Both the position numbers and the translations under genes were made by a program. From positions 1 to 46,460 of the forward strand of contig LSKJ01000112.1 of assembly GCA_001557035.1 (NCBI GenBank): a stretch of DNA of 46,460 bases, written 5' to 3'. Numbering within the stretch: position 1 is the stretch's first letter; each line of letters begins with the position of its first letter. Below the pieces are notes generated by a model that had not been told where the DNA came from, ran no database searches, and saw only the letters and a list, made by a program, of their open reading frames with translations. The stretch comes from Rhodospirillaceae bacterium CCH5-H10. Its GTDB lineage: Bacteria; Pseudomonadota; Alphaproteobacteria; Reyranellales; Reyranellaceae. Below, piece after piece: positions 25,451 to 32,734 of this stretch.

Positions 25451-26575
25451 ATGGCCCAGCAAATCACCTACGACAAGGCCTATGACACGGTTGGACGCGA
25501 GGATTTTCCGGCAATGCTGGAAGTTCCCCGCTATGGCCGCCGAACGGATGCCTTCGATGGCATCATTTCGGCCACTCACGACCATTTCTGGGACCCGTTC
25601 GACAAGGCCTATATCGACTTCGACCAGCCTTTCGACATGGCGAAAACCCCCATCATGCCGCTCGACACGGTCGTCGAGCTGAAAAGCGCGGTGGCCGACC
25701 GGCTGGACGAGGGCCAGAAGATCGGGCTGGGCAACGACGTCATGCACTGGTCGATTTCCAACCTCCTGCACGGCGAGCAGGGGGCGATGTCGCTGTCGGC
25801 CAGCCTCTGCCACATCCTGCTCGATCCCGGCGCGCAGGAATACGCCGCCAACCAGGCCCGCGAGGAGGCCCGGCATGTTGCAGGGTTCACGCGCTATATC
25901 GGCCGTCGCTGGGGCGCACCGCTGCCGGTGGGCAAGACCATCGCCACCGTGCTCACCGACCTGGTGGCGACGGAGGAGGTCTACAAGAAGATCGTCGGCA
26001 TGCAGATGCTGATCGAAGGCATCGCCATGGGCTCCTTCGCGACGCTGAACGCCAAGACCAACGACCCGGTGCTGCGCCGTTTGGTCCAGCTCGTGATGAG
26101 CGACGAGGCCTTCCACCACCGCTTCGGGCGCATCTGGGCCTCGCGCACCATCAGCCATCTCAGCGAGGACGAGCACAAGAAAGTCGAGGACTGGGCGGCG
26201 CAGATCTTCCAGACGCTGCTGTTCAACCTGATCAACGCCGAGCAGAAGCAGGTCATCTACGCCAAGTACGGGCTCGACTGGCAATGGGTGCGCGACGCGA
26301 TGAAGGAGGTCTTCACCGACGAGGACCGCCGTGCGTCGCTGAAGGACAGCACCAACATCTTCCGCGTCCTCATCAAGACGCTGCTCCACGCCGGCATCAT
26401 CACGTCGCGCACCGCGCCGCTCTACGGCGTCTGGGTCGACATGAAGGAACTCGAAGCCGAGGGCGACGGAATCCCGGGTGACATCGTCGCCGAGGAAATG
26501 ATGGTGACGCTCCGCGAGATCAACGCCAAGCGTAAGCGCATCGTCTCGAAGGACATCCAGGCCGCCGCGAGCTGA
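25451..26575 (+). CDS. Ferritin-like diiron-carboxylate protein (putative oxygenase)
   Basis: 374-residue helical protein. It carries a complete diiron set: Glu109 (LLHGEQGAM), Glu139 and His142 (REEARHVAGF), Glu189 (MLIEGIAMG), Glu219 and His222 (SDEAFHHRF). That is the E / ExxH / E / ExxH pattern of the ferritin-like superfamily (AurF-type N-oxygenases, fatty-acid desaturases, R2-like oxidases). The first 85 and last 100 residues are outside the four-helix core and not recognised. ATG 25451 has AGGAGG 8 bases upstream. It is alone, between the pur operon (divergent) and a repeat. The reaction is unknown. Confidence 0.85.
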   Translation: MAQQITYDKAYDTVGREDFPAMLEVPRYGRRTDAFDGIISATHDHFWDPFDKAYIDFDQPFDMAKTPIMPLDTVVELKSAVADRLDEGQKIGLGNDVMHWSISNLLHGEQGAMSLSASLCHILLDPGAQEYAANQAREEARHVAGFTRYIGRRWGAPLPVGKTIATVLTDLVATEEVYKKIVGMQMLIEGIAMGSFATLNAKTNDPVLRRLVQLVMSDEAFHHRFGRIWASRTISHLSEDEHKKVEDWAAQIFQTLLFNLINAEQKQVIYAKYGLDWQWVRDAMKEVFTDEDRRASLKDSTNIFRVLIKTLLHAGIITSRTAPLYGVWVDMKELEAEGDGIPGDIVAEEMMVTLREINAKRKRIVSKDIQAAAS

Positions 26576-26601
26576 ATGCGCCGTCTGCGTTGATGAACAG
26601 G

Positions 26602-26701
26602 AAAGATCCTTCGCTGCGCTCAGGATGACACTGTTGTTGCGATAGACGCAGTGCGCCAACCAAAAAGGTTGGTGTCATCCTGAGCGCAGCGAAGGATCCT
26701 T
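26602..26701. repeat. 29-bp inverted repeat pair with internal hairpin (REP-like)
   Basis: Arms 26602-26630 and 26673-26701 are complementary at 28 of 29 positions; the core is CCTTCGCTGCGCTCAGGATG. The interior holds another perfect stem, CCAACC-aaaaa-GGTTGG (26656-26672). It fills the gap between the convergent diiron and methyltransferase genes and may also act as terminator. This core sequence is a common dispersed element in alphaproteobacterial genomes (from memory). Confidence 0.88.
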
Positions 26702-26725
26702 AATCAAGCCTCTCGTCGCTCCGCT

Positions 26726-27430
26726 CTAAGGCTTCCGTGCCAGCACGAAGCAGGAGAGGCCGGCGAGGCGGTTGATCGGGAAGAGCGGGAGTTCGGCGGC
26801 GCAGAGGGCGGCGAGGAGGCCGTTCGTGATGGCGCCCTGCTTCTTCAGGCTGCTGCGCGGCTCGGTGGTGTTGCGGTCGGCGAGGCGGACGGCGGCGGCC
26901 AATGGGAAGACGAAGCCGAAATAGTAGCTGCCGCGGACGATCTTGAGACCGGCGTCGCGCATCGTGGTTTCGATGGCGGGCAGGGTGTAGCGGCGCTTGT
27001 GTTCGAGAAAGACGTCGTGCCCGCTCCACAGGAAAGAGAAGGCCGGCACGGTCACCAGGAAATGCGCGCCGCCCGGCACCTTGTCGGCATAGTGGCGCAC
27101 CAGCCAGCGGTCGTCGTCGACATGCTCGAGCACGTCCATCATCAGCACGAGGTCGCAATCGGTCGGAACGGTGTCACGGCGATAGCGCACGGGCTTGCCG
27201 GAAACGCTGTCGTCGCGGTCGGCGGGATAGCCGATGTCGACGCAGAGCGCGCTTTCGGCCGGCGTTTCGGACAGGAGATGGCGCGAGAAGAAGCCCGAGC
27301 CCGCGCCGACGTCGAGCAGTCGCTTCGGTGCGAGATCCCTCACCGCGCGGCGGAGCGCGGCGGCCTTGGAGCGGTAGTACCAGTGGCGGCCGATATCGGC
27401 GCCCAGGATGTCTTCTTCCTTGAGGTCCAT
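26726..27430 (-). CDS. Class I SAM-dependent methyltransferase
   Basis: 234-residue methyltransferase. Motif I is KRLLDVGAGSGFFSRHLL (about 36-53), the acidic SAM-binding position follows in LCVDIGYP, and motif post-I is DLVLMMDVLEHVDDD. A C-terminal hydrophobic stretch (GLLAALCAAELPLFPINRLAG) suggests membrane association. It starts 5 bp after the glycosyltransferase stop and is last in a four-gene unit. Such pairs often act on polyprenyl-linked sugars, lipid A or glycolipids; the substrate is not known. Confidence 0.9.
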   Translation of the reverse strand: MDLKEEDILGADIGRHWYYRSKAAALRRAVRDLAPKRLLDVGAGSGFFSRHLLSETPAESALCVDIGYPADRDDSVSGKPVRYRRDTVPTDCDLVLMMDVLEHVDDDRWLVRHYADKVPGGAHFLVTVPAFSFLWSGHDVFLEHKRRYTLPAIETTMRDAGLKIVRGSYYFGFVFPLAAAVRLADRNTTEPRSSLKKQGAITNGLLAALCAAELPLFPINRLAGLSCFVLARKP

Positions 27431-27435
27431 CGAGG

Positions 27436-28485
27436 TCAGGTCGCTGGCGGCTGGGGCGCGACATCCTCGTAAACGCCTTCGACGACGTAGATCGGCCGCG
27501 CCTTCACTTCGATGAACAGGCGGCCGAGATACTCGCCGATGATGCCGAGCGACAGGAGCTGGATGGCGCCCATCAGCAGGACGGCGATCAGCAGCGAGGC
27601 GTAACCCGGCGTGTCGATGCCGAAGATCAGCACGCGCGTGACGATGAACAGCGCGTAGAGCATCGCCACCGCGGCGATGACGACGCCGACGTAGAACCAG
27701 GCGCGCAGAGGCGCGGTCGAGAAGCTCACCACGCCGTCGATCGCGAAGTTCCAGAGGCGCCACAGGTTGAACTTGGTGGTGCCGGCGGCGCGCTCGGGCC
27801 GCTCGTACGGCACGCCCACCGAATTGAAGCCGACCCAGGCGAACAGGCCCTTCATGAAGCGGTTGCGCTCGGGCAGCTGCCGCAGCACCTCGACGGCGCG
27901 GCGATCGACCAGCCGGAAGTCGCCCACGTTGGGCGGGATGCGCACCGGCGACATGGAGTTGAACACCCGGTAGAACCAGCCGGCCGAGACGCGCTTAGCT
28001 GTCGTGTCGGCGTGGCGCGTCGAGCGGATGCCGTAGACGATGTCGTAGCCTTCGCGCCAGCGCGCGATGAAGGCGCCGATCAGTTCGGGCGGATCCTGCA
28101 GGTCGATGTCCATCGGCACCAGGATGTCGCCGCGCGCGTGGTCGATGCCGGCGGTGAGGGCGGCTTCCTTGCCGAAGTTGCGCGACAGGTTGACGATGCG
28201 CAGGCGGCGGTCGCGGCGGCTGCGGTCGAACAGGTGCGCGAAGGTGTCGTCGAGCGAGCCGTCGTTCACGAACACGATCTCGAAGCGGATGCCGTCGCGC
28301 TCCAGCATCGGCGTCACCGTGTCGAGGAAGATGTCGATCGTCTCCTCTTCGTCGAACACCGGTACGACCAGCGACAGCAGCGGATCGACCGGCCGGCGCG
28401 CGCGCTGGACGGCGAGCTGGTGATCCAGCGCTACGTCCCTGGCGGTGGCGCTTGCGGTGGAGAAGGGAAGGTTCTGCTCGGGCAC
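27436..28485 (-). CDS. GT2 family glycosyltransferase (GtrB/DPM1-like, polyprenyl-phosphate sugar transfer)
   Basis: 349 residues. The GT-A domain (about 37-265) has VVPVFDEEETIDIFLDTV, FVNDGSLDDT, NFGKEAALTAGIDHARGD and the metal motif MDIDLQDPPELI. Two C-terminal helices follow (about 270-295 and 305-328), with the GIIGEYLGRLFIEVKARP tail typical of GtrB. It probably loads a sugar from a nucleotide onto undecaprenyl phosphate. The start is GTG 28485, 22 bp after the upstream stop, with a weak ribosome site. No downstream ATG would keep the first strand intact. Confidence 0.93.
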   Translation of the reverse strand: MPEQNLPFSTASATARDVALDHQLAVQRARRPVDPLLSLVVPVFDEEETIDIFLDTVTPMLERDGIRFEIVFVNDGSLDDTFAHLFDRSRRDRRLRIVNLSRNFGKEAALTAGIDHARGDILVPMDIDLQDPPELIGAFIARWREGYDIVYGIRSTRHADTTAKRVSAGWFYRVFNSMSPVRIPPNVGDFRLVDRRAVEVLRQLPERNRFMKGLFAWVGFNSVGVPYERPERAAGTTKFNLWRLWNFAIDGVVSFSTAPLRAWFYVGVVIAAVAMLYALFIVTRVLIFGIDTPGYASLLIAVLLMGAIQLLSLGIIGEYLGRLFIEVKARPIYVVEGVYEDVAPQPPAT

Positions 28486-28507
28486 GAAGACGGATCCGCG
28501 AAAGGCC

Positions 28508-29056
28508 TTAGGCGGACACGGCTTCGACGTTGCCGTTCAGGTCCATGATGCCGAGCTCGACGACGAGCTGCGGCTGGCGCTTCAGCGCCTGGGTGCGGAA
28601 GGCTCGGAGCGCCTCGCCGAGCTTCTCGGTCTCGAAGGCCTTGTCGGTCTTGAGGCGGTCGCCATAGGCCAGCGCCGCCGCGCCGCAGTCGCGATGCGCC
28701 ATGCCGATCAGGCGCTTCACGTTGTGGAGCTGGCACGAAATGTCGAGGTTGGATTCCCAGGCGGCACGCCATTCCTGGAAGATCGGCGCCACCGCCGCGA
28801 CCGGGCCGCCGGCGATGTTGAACTGGCTGTATTTGTTCTGCCAGCCGCGCGAACTCATGTACTTCCAGGTGTCGGTGGTGAAGCGCGGATCGATGCATTT
28901 CATCAGCATCGCCTCGTAGCCTTCGTCGAGCGCCAGCGCCGGGCCCGTTGCCGAAACGGCGGCGGCGACAGCCGCGGCACCGAGGCCAAGGCCCAGGACT
29001 TTGCGACGGGAGAGGGCTGCGAGGCAGCCGCAGCCGGCATGGTGGAAGTGTCTCAT
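28508..29056 (-). CDS. Beta-carbonic-anhydrase-like protein with Tat signal
   Basis: 182 residues. The N-terminus has a twin-arginine motif (SRRKVLGLG, residues 16-24), a hydrophobic core and ALA before the mature part, so Tat-dependent export is predicted. The mature domain has the beta-CA zinc and catalytic set: Cys54 with Asp56/Arg58 (KCIDPRF) and His121/Cys124 (AHRDCGAAA). At about 140 mature residues it is shorter than classic beta-CAs (about 200), and IAGGP replaces the usual RNAGN. It overlaps the dehydratase stop by 4 bp. CO2/bicarbonate interconversion is plausible; the true substrate needs testing. Confidence 0.82.
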   Translation of the reverse strand: MRHFHHAGCGCLAALSRRKVLGLGLGAAAVAAAVSATGPALALDEGYEAMLMKCIDPRFTTDTWKYMSSRGWQNKYSQFNIAGGPVAAVAPIFQEWRAAWESNLDISCQLHNVKRLIGMAHRDCGAAALAYGDRLKTDKAFETEKLGEALRAFRTQALKRQPQLVVELGIMDLNGNVEAVSA

Positions 29057-29901
29057 CGGAACGTGGCCTTGCCCTGTTGTGCCAGACCGCCGTCGGGGCC
29101 GGCGATCCAGGTTGTGACCGAGCCGTCCGGTTCGCGGCGGCCCTGTACGCTGAGCGTCGCGCCGCCGAACACCGGCGACAGGGCGCGGAACTCGAAACTC
29201 CGGACCACCTTATCGGGGTTGGAGCGCCGCGCCAGTTCGATCTGCAGCATACCCATCAGCGGCCCATGCACGATCAGGCCGGGATAGCCCTCCACGCCCG
29301 TCACATAGGGCTGGTCGTAGTGGATGCGGTGCCCGTTGAAGGTCAGCGCCGAGAACCGGAACAGCAGCACCGGATCGGCCAGGACATGGCGCGTCCAGGT
29401 CGCATCCGCGGGGGCGGGCTTCGGCGGCTTCGGCGCCTCGCCGGGCTTGGCGGCCTCGCGATAGACGATATCGTGTTCCTCGACGAAGGAGACGCCGCGC
29501 GGTCCTGAAATCGTGTGCTGGACCGTCACGAACACCATCGAGCCGGTGGAGCCGGTCTTGGGCTCGACCGACTTGATCTCCGAGAGGCGGGAGATCGTCT
29601 CGCCGACGCGGATCGGTTCGCCATCGAAGCGGAAGCGGCTGCCCGCCCACATGCGGCGCGGCAGCGGCACGGGGGGCAGGAAGTCGCCGCGCTCGGCATG
29701 GCCGTCAGGTCCGATCTTGGACTGCGGCGCGATCTCGAGGAAATAGAGCCAGTGCCAGAGCGGCGGCAGCGGATCGCCGTTCTTCGGATCGGCGTCCTTC
29801 TCGTCGAAGGTCGCGGCGAGGGCGCGGACAGGGAAGGGGGCGGCAAGATCCTCCACGGACTGCGTCCGGCCGATCCAATCCTTGAGCTTTTCCAGCGACA
29901 T
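29053..29901 (-). CDS. MaoC/FAS1-like double-hotdog acyl-thioester dehydratase (HTD2/mesaconyl-C4-CoA hydratase-like)
   Basis: 282 residues in two hotdog domains. The N-terminal FAS1-like half includes PLPPLWHWLYFLEIAPQ and LPRRMWAGSRFRF. The C-terminal half carries the hydratase site FNGHRIHYDQPYV (about residue 205-217), then GLIVHGPLMGMLQIEL. This family includes mesaconyl-C4-CoA hydratase and mitochondrial HTD2. The ATG has a GGAGGAAA site. It heads the unit with the carbonic-anhydrase-like gene (4-bp overlap). The metabolic link to the glycosyl- and methyltransferase genes is not evident. Confidence 0.87.
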   Translation of the reverse strand: MSLEKLKDWIGRTQSVEDLAAPFPVRALAATFDEKDADPKNGDPLPPLWHWLYFLEIAPQSKIGPDGHAERGDFLPPVPLPRRMWAGSRFRFDGEPIRVGETISRLSEIKSVEPKTGSTGSMVFVTVQHTISGPRGVSFVEEHDIVYREAAKPGEAPKPPKPAPADATWTRHVLADPVLLFRFSALTFNGHRIHYDQPYVTGVEGYPGLIVHGPLMGMLQIELARRSNPDKVVRSFEFRALSPVFGGATLSVQGRREPDGSVTTWIAGPDGGLAQQGKATFR

Positions 29902-30015
29902 GGCGCGTTTTCCTCCTTGGCGGGCGTGACATTGCCACTGCGCAGGCGGGGTGGAAAGACGGTGGCGTCGTCGCTATATACCGGCCCCACGAGACATGCC
30001 CAACCGGAGCGGCCG

Positions 30016-30342
30016 ATGACCACGTTTGATGATCGCGAGAAGGCCTTCGAGGCGAAGTACGAGCACGATGAGGGCTTGAAATTCAAGGTCAACGCGCGCC
30101 GCAACAAGTTGCTGGGCCTTTGGGCCGCCGGCCTGCTGGGTAAGGCCGGCGCCGACGCCGAGGCCTATGCCAAGGAAGTCGTGATGGCCGATTTCGAGAA
30201 GCCGGGCGATTCCGACGTCATGCAGAAGCTGTCGCAGGACCTCGCTGCGGCCGGCAAACCCATGGAAGAGCACACGATCCGCAAGCAGTCCGAGCACCTG
30301 GCCGAAGAGGCCAAAAAGCAGATCATGTCGGAGGTCCGCTAG
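30016..30342 (+). CDS. ATPase inhibitor subunit zeta (DUF1476)
   Basis: 108-residue soluble helical protein. In Paracoccus and other alphaproteobacteria the zeta subunit blocks ATP hydrolysis by F1Fo-ATP synthase with its N-terminal helix. The family start MTTFDDREKAFEAKYEHDE and the core RRNKLLGLWAAGLLGK are obvious. The gene stands alone, divergent from the dehydratase unit, with a CGGAGCGG ribosome site. Good evidence that the DNA is alphaproteobacterial. Confidence 0.95.
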   Translation: MTTFDDREKAFEAKYEHDEGLKFKVNARRNKLLGLWAAGLLGKAGADAEAYAKEVVMADFEKPGDSDVMQKLSQDLAAAGKPMEEHTIRKQSEHLAEEAKKQIMSEVR

Positions 30343-30377
30343 CCGGATCGGTCAGTCGAGGTCGTGGCAAGCAGGCG

Positions 30378-30986
30378 TCACGCCTGCTTGCCCATGCCCT
30401 CGTCGCGCCATTCGCGGCGCATGCGCTGGATCTCGGTTTCGTTCGGCCGATAGGCCGGTGCGTTCGGATCGAAGGTCGTCCAGCCCTCTTCCCGCCACGA
30501 CGCGGCTCGTTCCGTGGGATCGATCGGCCGGTGAACGGACATCAGCCCTTCGATGCGCCCGACCTCCGTGTCGGGGACGCGGGCGGTGACCAGCGTGGCA
30601 CCGCGGCGTACCGCTTCCGCATGGACCGCTGCGACGTCGTCCTCCACACCCGATCCGATCAGGGCGCCCATCAGGCCACCCGTCGCGACGCCGGCGGCCG
30701 CTCCCACTGCCGTCGCAGCCAGCCAGCCGGCCGCGACCACCGGGCCAAGGCCGGGAATGGCGAGGAGGCCGATGCCTGCCAGGAGGCCCGCCCCGCCACC
30801 GACGACGCCGCCGATGCCCGCGCCCGCCGCCGTGTCCGACACGGCATCGTCGTCGGCAAATTGTTCGGTCACGTGCCTGTTGGCGACGATGCTCACGTCG
30901 GAGGATGGGATTCCCGCCTTCTCGATCGCGGTCACGGCGGCCCGCGCCTGGGCATAGCTGTCGTAGGAGTGGCTCACCGTCTTCAT
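30378..30986 (-). CDS. GSP17M-like stress protein with glycine-zipper segment
   Basis: 202 residues. The N-terminal domain (TVSHSYDSYAQARAAVTAIEKAGI...VSIVANR) matches the general-stress-protein 17M/YflT fold. Then a very Gly/Ala-rich segment at about 53-110 could form two membrane helices or a glycine zipper. A second copy-like strand (DDVAAVHAEAVRRGATLVTARV) follows. The C-terminus WREEGWTTFDPNAPAYRPNETE resembles proteins expressed under general stress. Function unknown. Confidence 0.8.
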   Translation of the reverse strand: MKTVSHSYDSYAQARAAVTAIEKAGIPSSDVSIVANRHVTEQFADDDAVSDTAAGAGIGGVVGGGAGLLAGIGLLAIPGLGPVVAAGWLAATAVGAAAGVATGGLMGALIGSGVEDDVAAVHAEAVRRGATLVTARVPDTEVGRIEGLMSVHRPIDPTERAASWREEGWTTFDPNAPAYRPNETEIQRMRREWRDEGMGKQA

Positions 30987-31130
30987 CGCATCCTCCTCGG
31001 GGATTGAGGCAGTACAACAGAGGTGCAGGGGGCAAGGTTGCCTTCGGTCCGGACGCTGCTGTGCAATCGGCAGGCCTGGATATGCAGAGATTGTCGCCTC
31101 GGCGCGGCAGCCTTGCTCTAGGATTCCGGG

Positions 31131-31589
31131 GTGAAACGAAGACTGCTCCTGGCCCTAGCGCTGTGTGGCGCGTCCGGAGCCCATGCCGCCGATCCGCTTG
31201 CTGCCGATGAAGTGCTCGCCGCGTATTGCGTGGGGGCGGCACAGGTGCGCGTGCTGGCCTACGAGCAGATGACCGCTGTCGCTTGCGGATCGGAAATAGC
31301 GCAGTGCAGGGCTGCCCGCCAGCTCGCGGCCGCGGCCTTGCCCCGTTTGCGGCGCGAACTCGAAGCGGCCAATGCCGCGCTCGCCTCTTATCACTTGCTT
31401 GACGATGGCCACCGGCCGGAGGCGCGCCGGCCCGGCGTTTGGCAACAAGTCGGAGAGGCGATGGCGAGAGGCGAGCGGGAAGCGCTTGTCTGTCTGAACC
31501 TGCGGGTTCCCGGGTTCCCGGAGGTTGCCGGCGACATCGGTCAGAGCTGTCGCCGGGTCGAGGCCTGTTCCTCCTCGCCTTCATCTTGA
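31131..31589 (+). CDS. Small secreted cysteine-containing hypothetical protein
   Basis: 152 residues starting with GTG 31131. Signal peptide MKRRLLLALALCGASGAHAA with cleavage after AHA. The mature part has cysteines in AAYCVGA, AVACGSE, AQCRAA, VCLNL, QSCRR and EACSS, an even number that suggests three disulphides in the periplasm. No family is recognised. It precedes an orphan TRAP binding-protein gene by 100 bp. The coding frame is supported by codon bias and the signal peptide only. Confidence 0.65.
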   Translation: MKRRLLLALALCGASGAHAADPLAADEVLAAYCVGAAQVRVLAYEQMTAVACGSEIAQCRAARQLAAAALPRLRRELEAANAALASYHLLDDGHRPEARRPGVWQQVGEAMARGEREALVCLNLRVPGFPEVAGDIGQSCRRVEACSSSPSS

Positions 31590-31689
31590 GGACCGAGAAG
31601 CCCGCTGGGCGAGAAATCCTACACATCGATGCAACCTTCAGGCCGTGTGTTCGCTTAGTGACGCAGTGAGCCGGAGGCCCGTTCCTTAC

Positions 31690-32661
31690 ATGCGTGTCCT
31701 TAAAATCTTCGTCTGGCTGGTCGCCGCCGCTGTGGCGGGTCCGGCCGTTGCCCGGGATTTCACTTCATCGGATATCTATCCCTCCGACTATCCGACGGTA
31801 CGCGCGGTGGCCCATCTGGCCGACCTGATGCGCGAACGCAGCGGTGGGCGGCTGGTCGTCTCGACTCTCGGTGCTTCCGACCAGCAAACCGAAAACTTCA
31901 CGCTGGGCGAACTGCGCAACGGTACGCTCGACATGGCGCGGGTGAGCCTTGCCGTCCTCAACAGCGCGGTGCCCGCCACCGCCATCCTGACGCTGCCTTA
32001 TGTTTTTCGATCGACCGCTCACGAGCGCCGCGTTCTGGACGGACCGATCGGCCAGGAGATCCTGGGCACGCTCGAGCGCGCCGGCGTCGTCGGACTGGTT
32101 TTCTTCGATGGCGGATCCCGGTCGACTTATGGCTCCACGCCGGTGCGGTCGCCCGCCGACCTGCGCGGCCTGAAGTATCGGGTCCAGCAATCCTCGAACT
32201 GGGCGCCCATGGTGCGCGCGATGGGGGCGCAATCCGTCGTCCTGCCGCTGATACGCGTCGAGCCGTCGATGCGCGCGGGCCTCGTCGACGTGGCCGACGG
32301 CAACTGGTCGTCCTTCGTCGCCCTGCAGCATCATCGCGTGGCTAAGTTCTTCAGCCAGACGGCGCATGCCCGGTCGCCGGGCGTGGTGCTCTTCTCCCGG
32401 CGTGTCTGGGACACCTTGTCGGACGAGGAACGGTCGATCATCCGGTCGGCTGCCCGGGATTCGGTCGCCTACTACCGGCGACTCTGGGATGACCACGAGG
32501 CCGAGGCCCGTCGTACCGCCGAGGCGGCGGGCGTCCAGATCGTGAGCGACGTCGACCTGCCAGCCTTCGCATCGGCTCTCGTGCCGCTCCATGCCACCGC
32601 CGTCTCAGATGCGCGCCTCAAGGCAATGGTTGACCGCATCAAGGCCGACCCGGGCCCCTAG
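31690..32661 (+). CDS. TRAP-type solute-binding protein (DctP family), orphan
   Basis: 323 residues with signal peptide MRVLKIFVWLVAAAVAGPAV. DctP features: LADLMRERSGGRLVVSTLGA, the ligand-arginine block PADLRGLKYRVQQSSNWAPMVRAMGA, and FSQTAHARSPGVVLFSRRVWDTLS. No DctQ or DctM genes are near, so it must use a distant permease or have a sensory role. It is unlike the 5568-6617 protein beyond the fold. The ATG 31690 gives an exact signal peptide; there is no strong ribosome site. Confidence 0.88.
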   Translation: MRVLKIFVWLVAAAVAGPAVARDFTSSDIYPSDYPTVRAVAHLADLMRERSGGRLVVSTLGASDQQTENFTLGELRNGTLDMARVSLAVLNSAVPATAILTLPYVFRSTAHERRVLDGPIGQEILGTLERAGVVGLVFFDGGSRSTYGSTPVRSPADLRGLKYRVQQSSNWAPMVRAMGAQSVVLPLIRVEPSMRAGLVDVADGNWSSFVALQHHRVAKFFSQTAHARSPGVVLFSRRVWDTLSDEERSIIRSAARDSVAYYRRLWDDHEAEARRTAEAAGVQIVSDVDLPAFASALVPLHATAVSDARLKAMVDRIKADPGP

Positions 32662-32734
32662 AGTCCCCCGAGGCCAGATCGCGCACTGTCCAATCGTCGC
32701 ACGGCTGCCTAGGATCGGGCAGGGGAGAGGTTGG

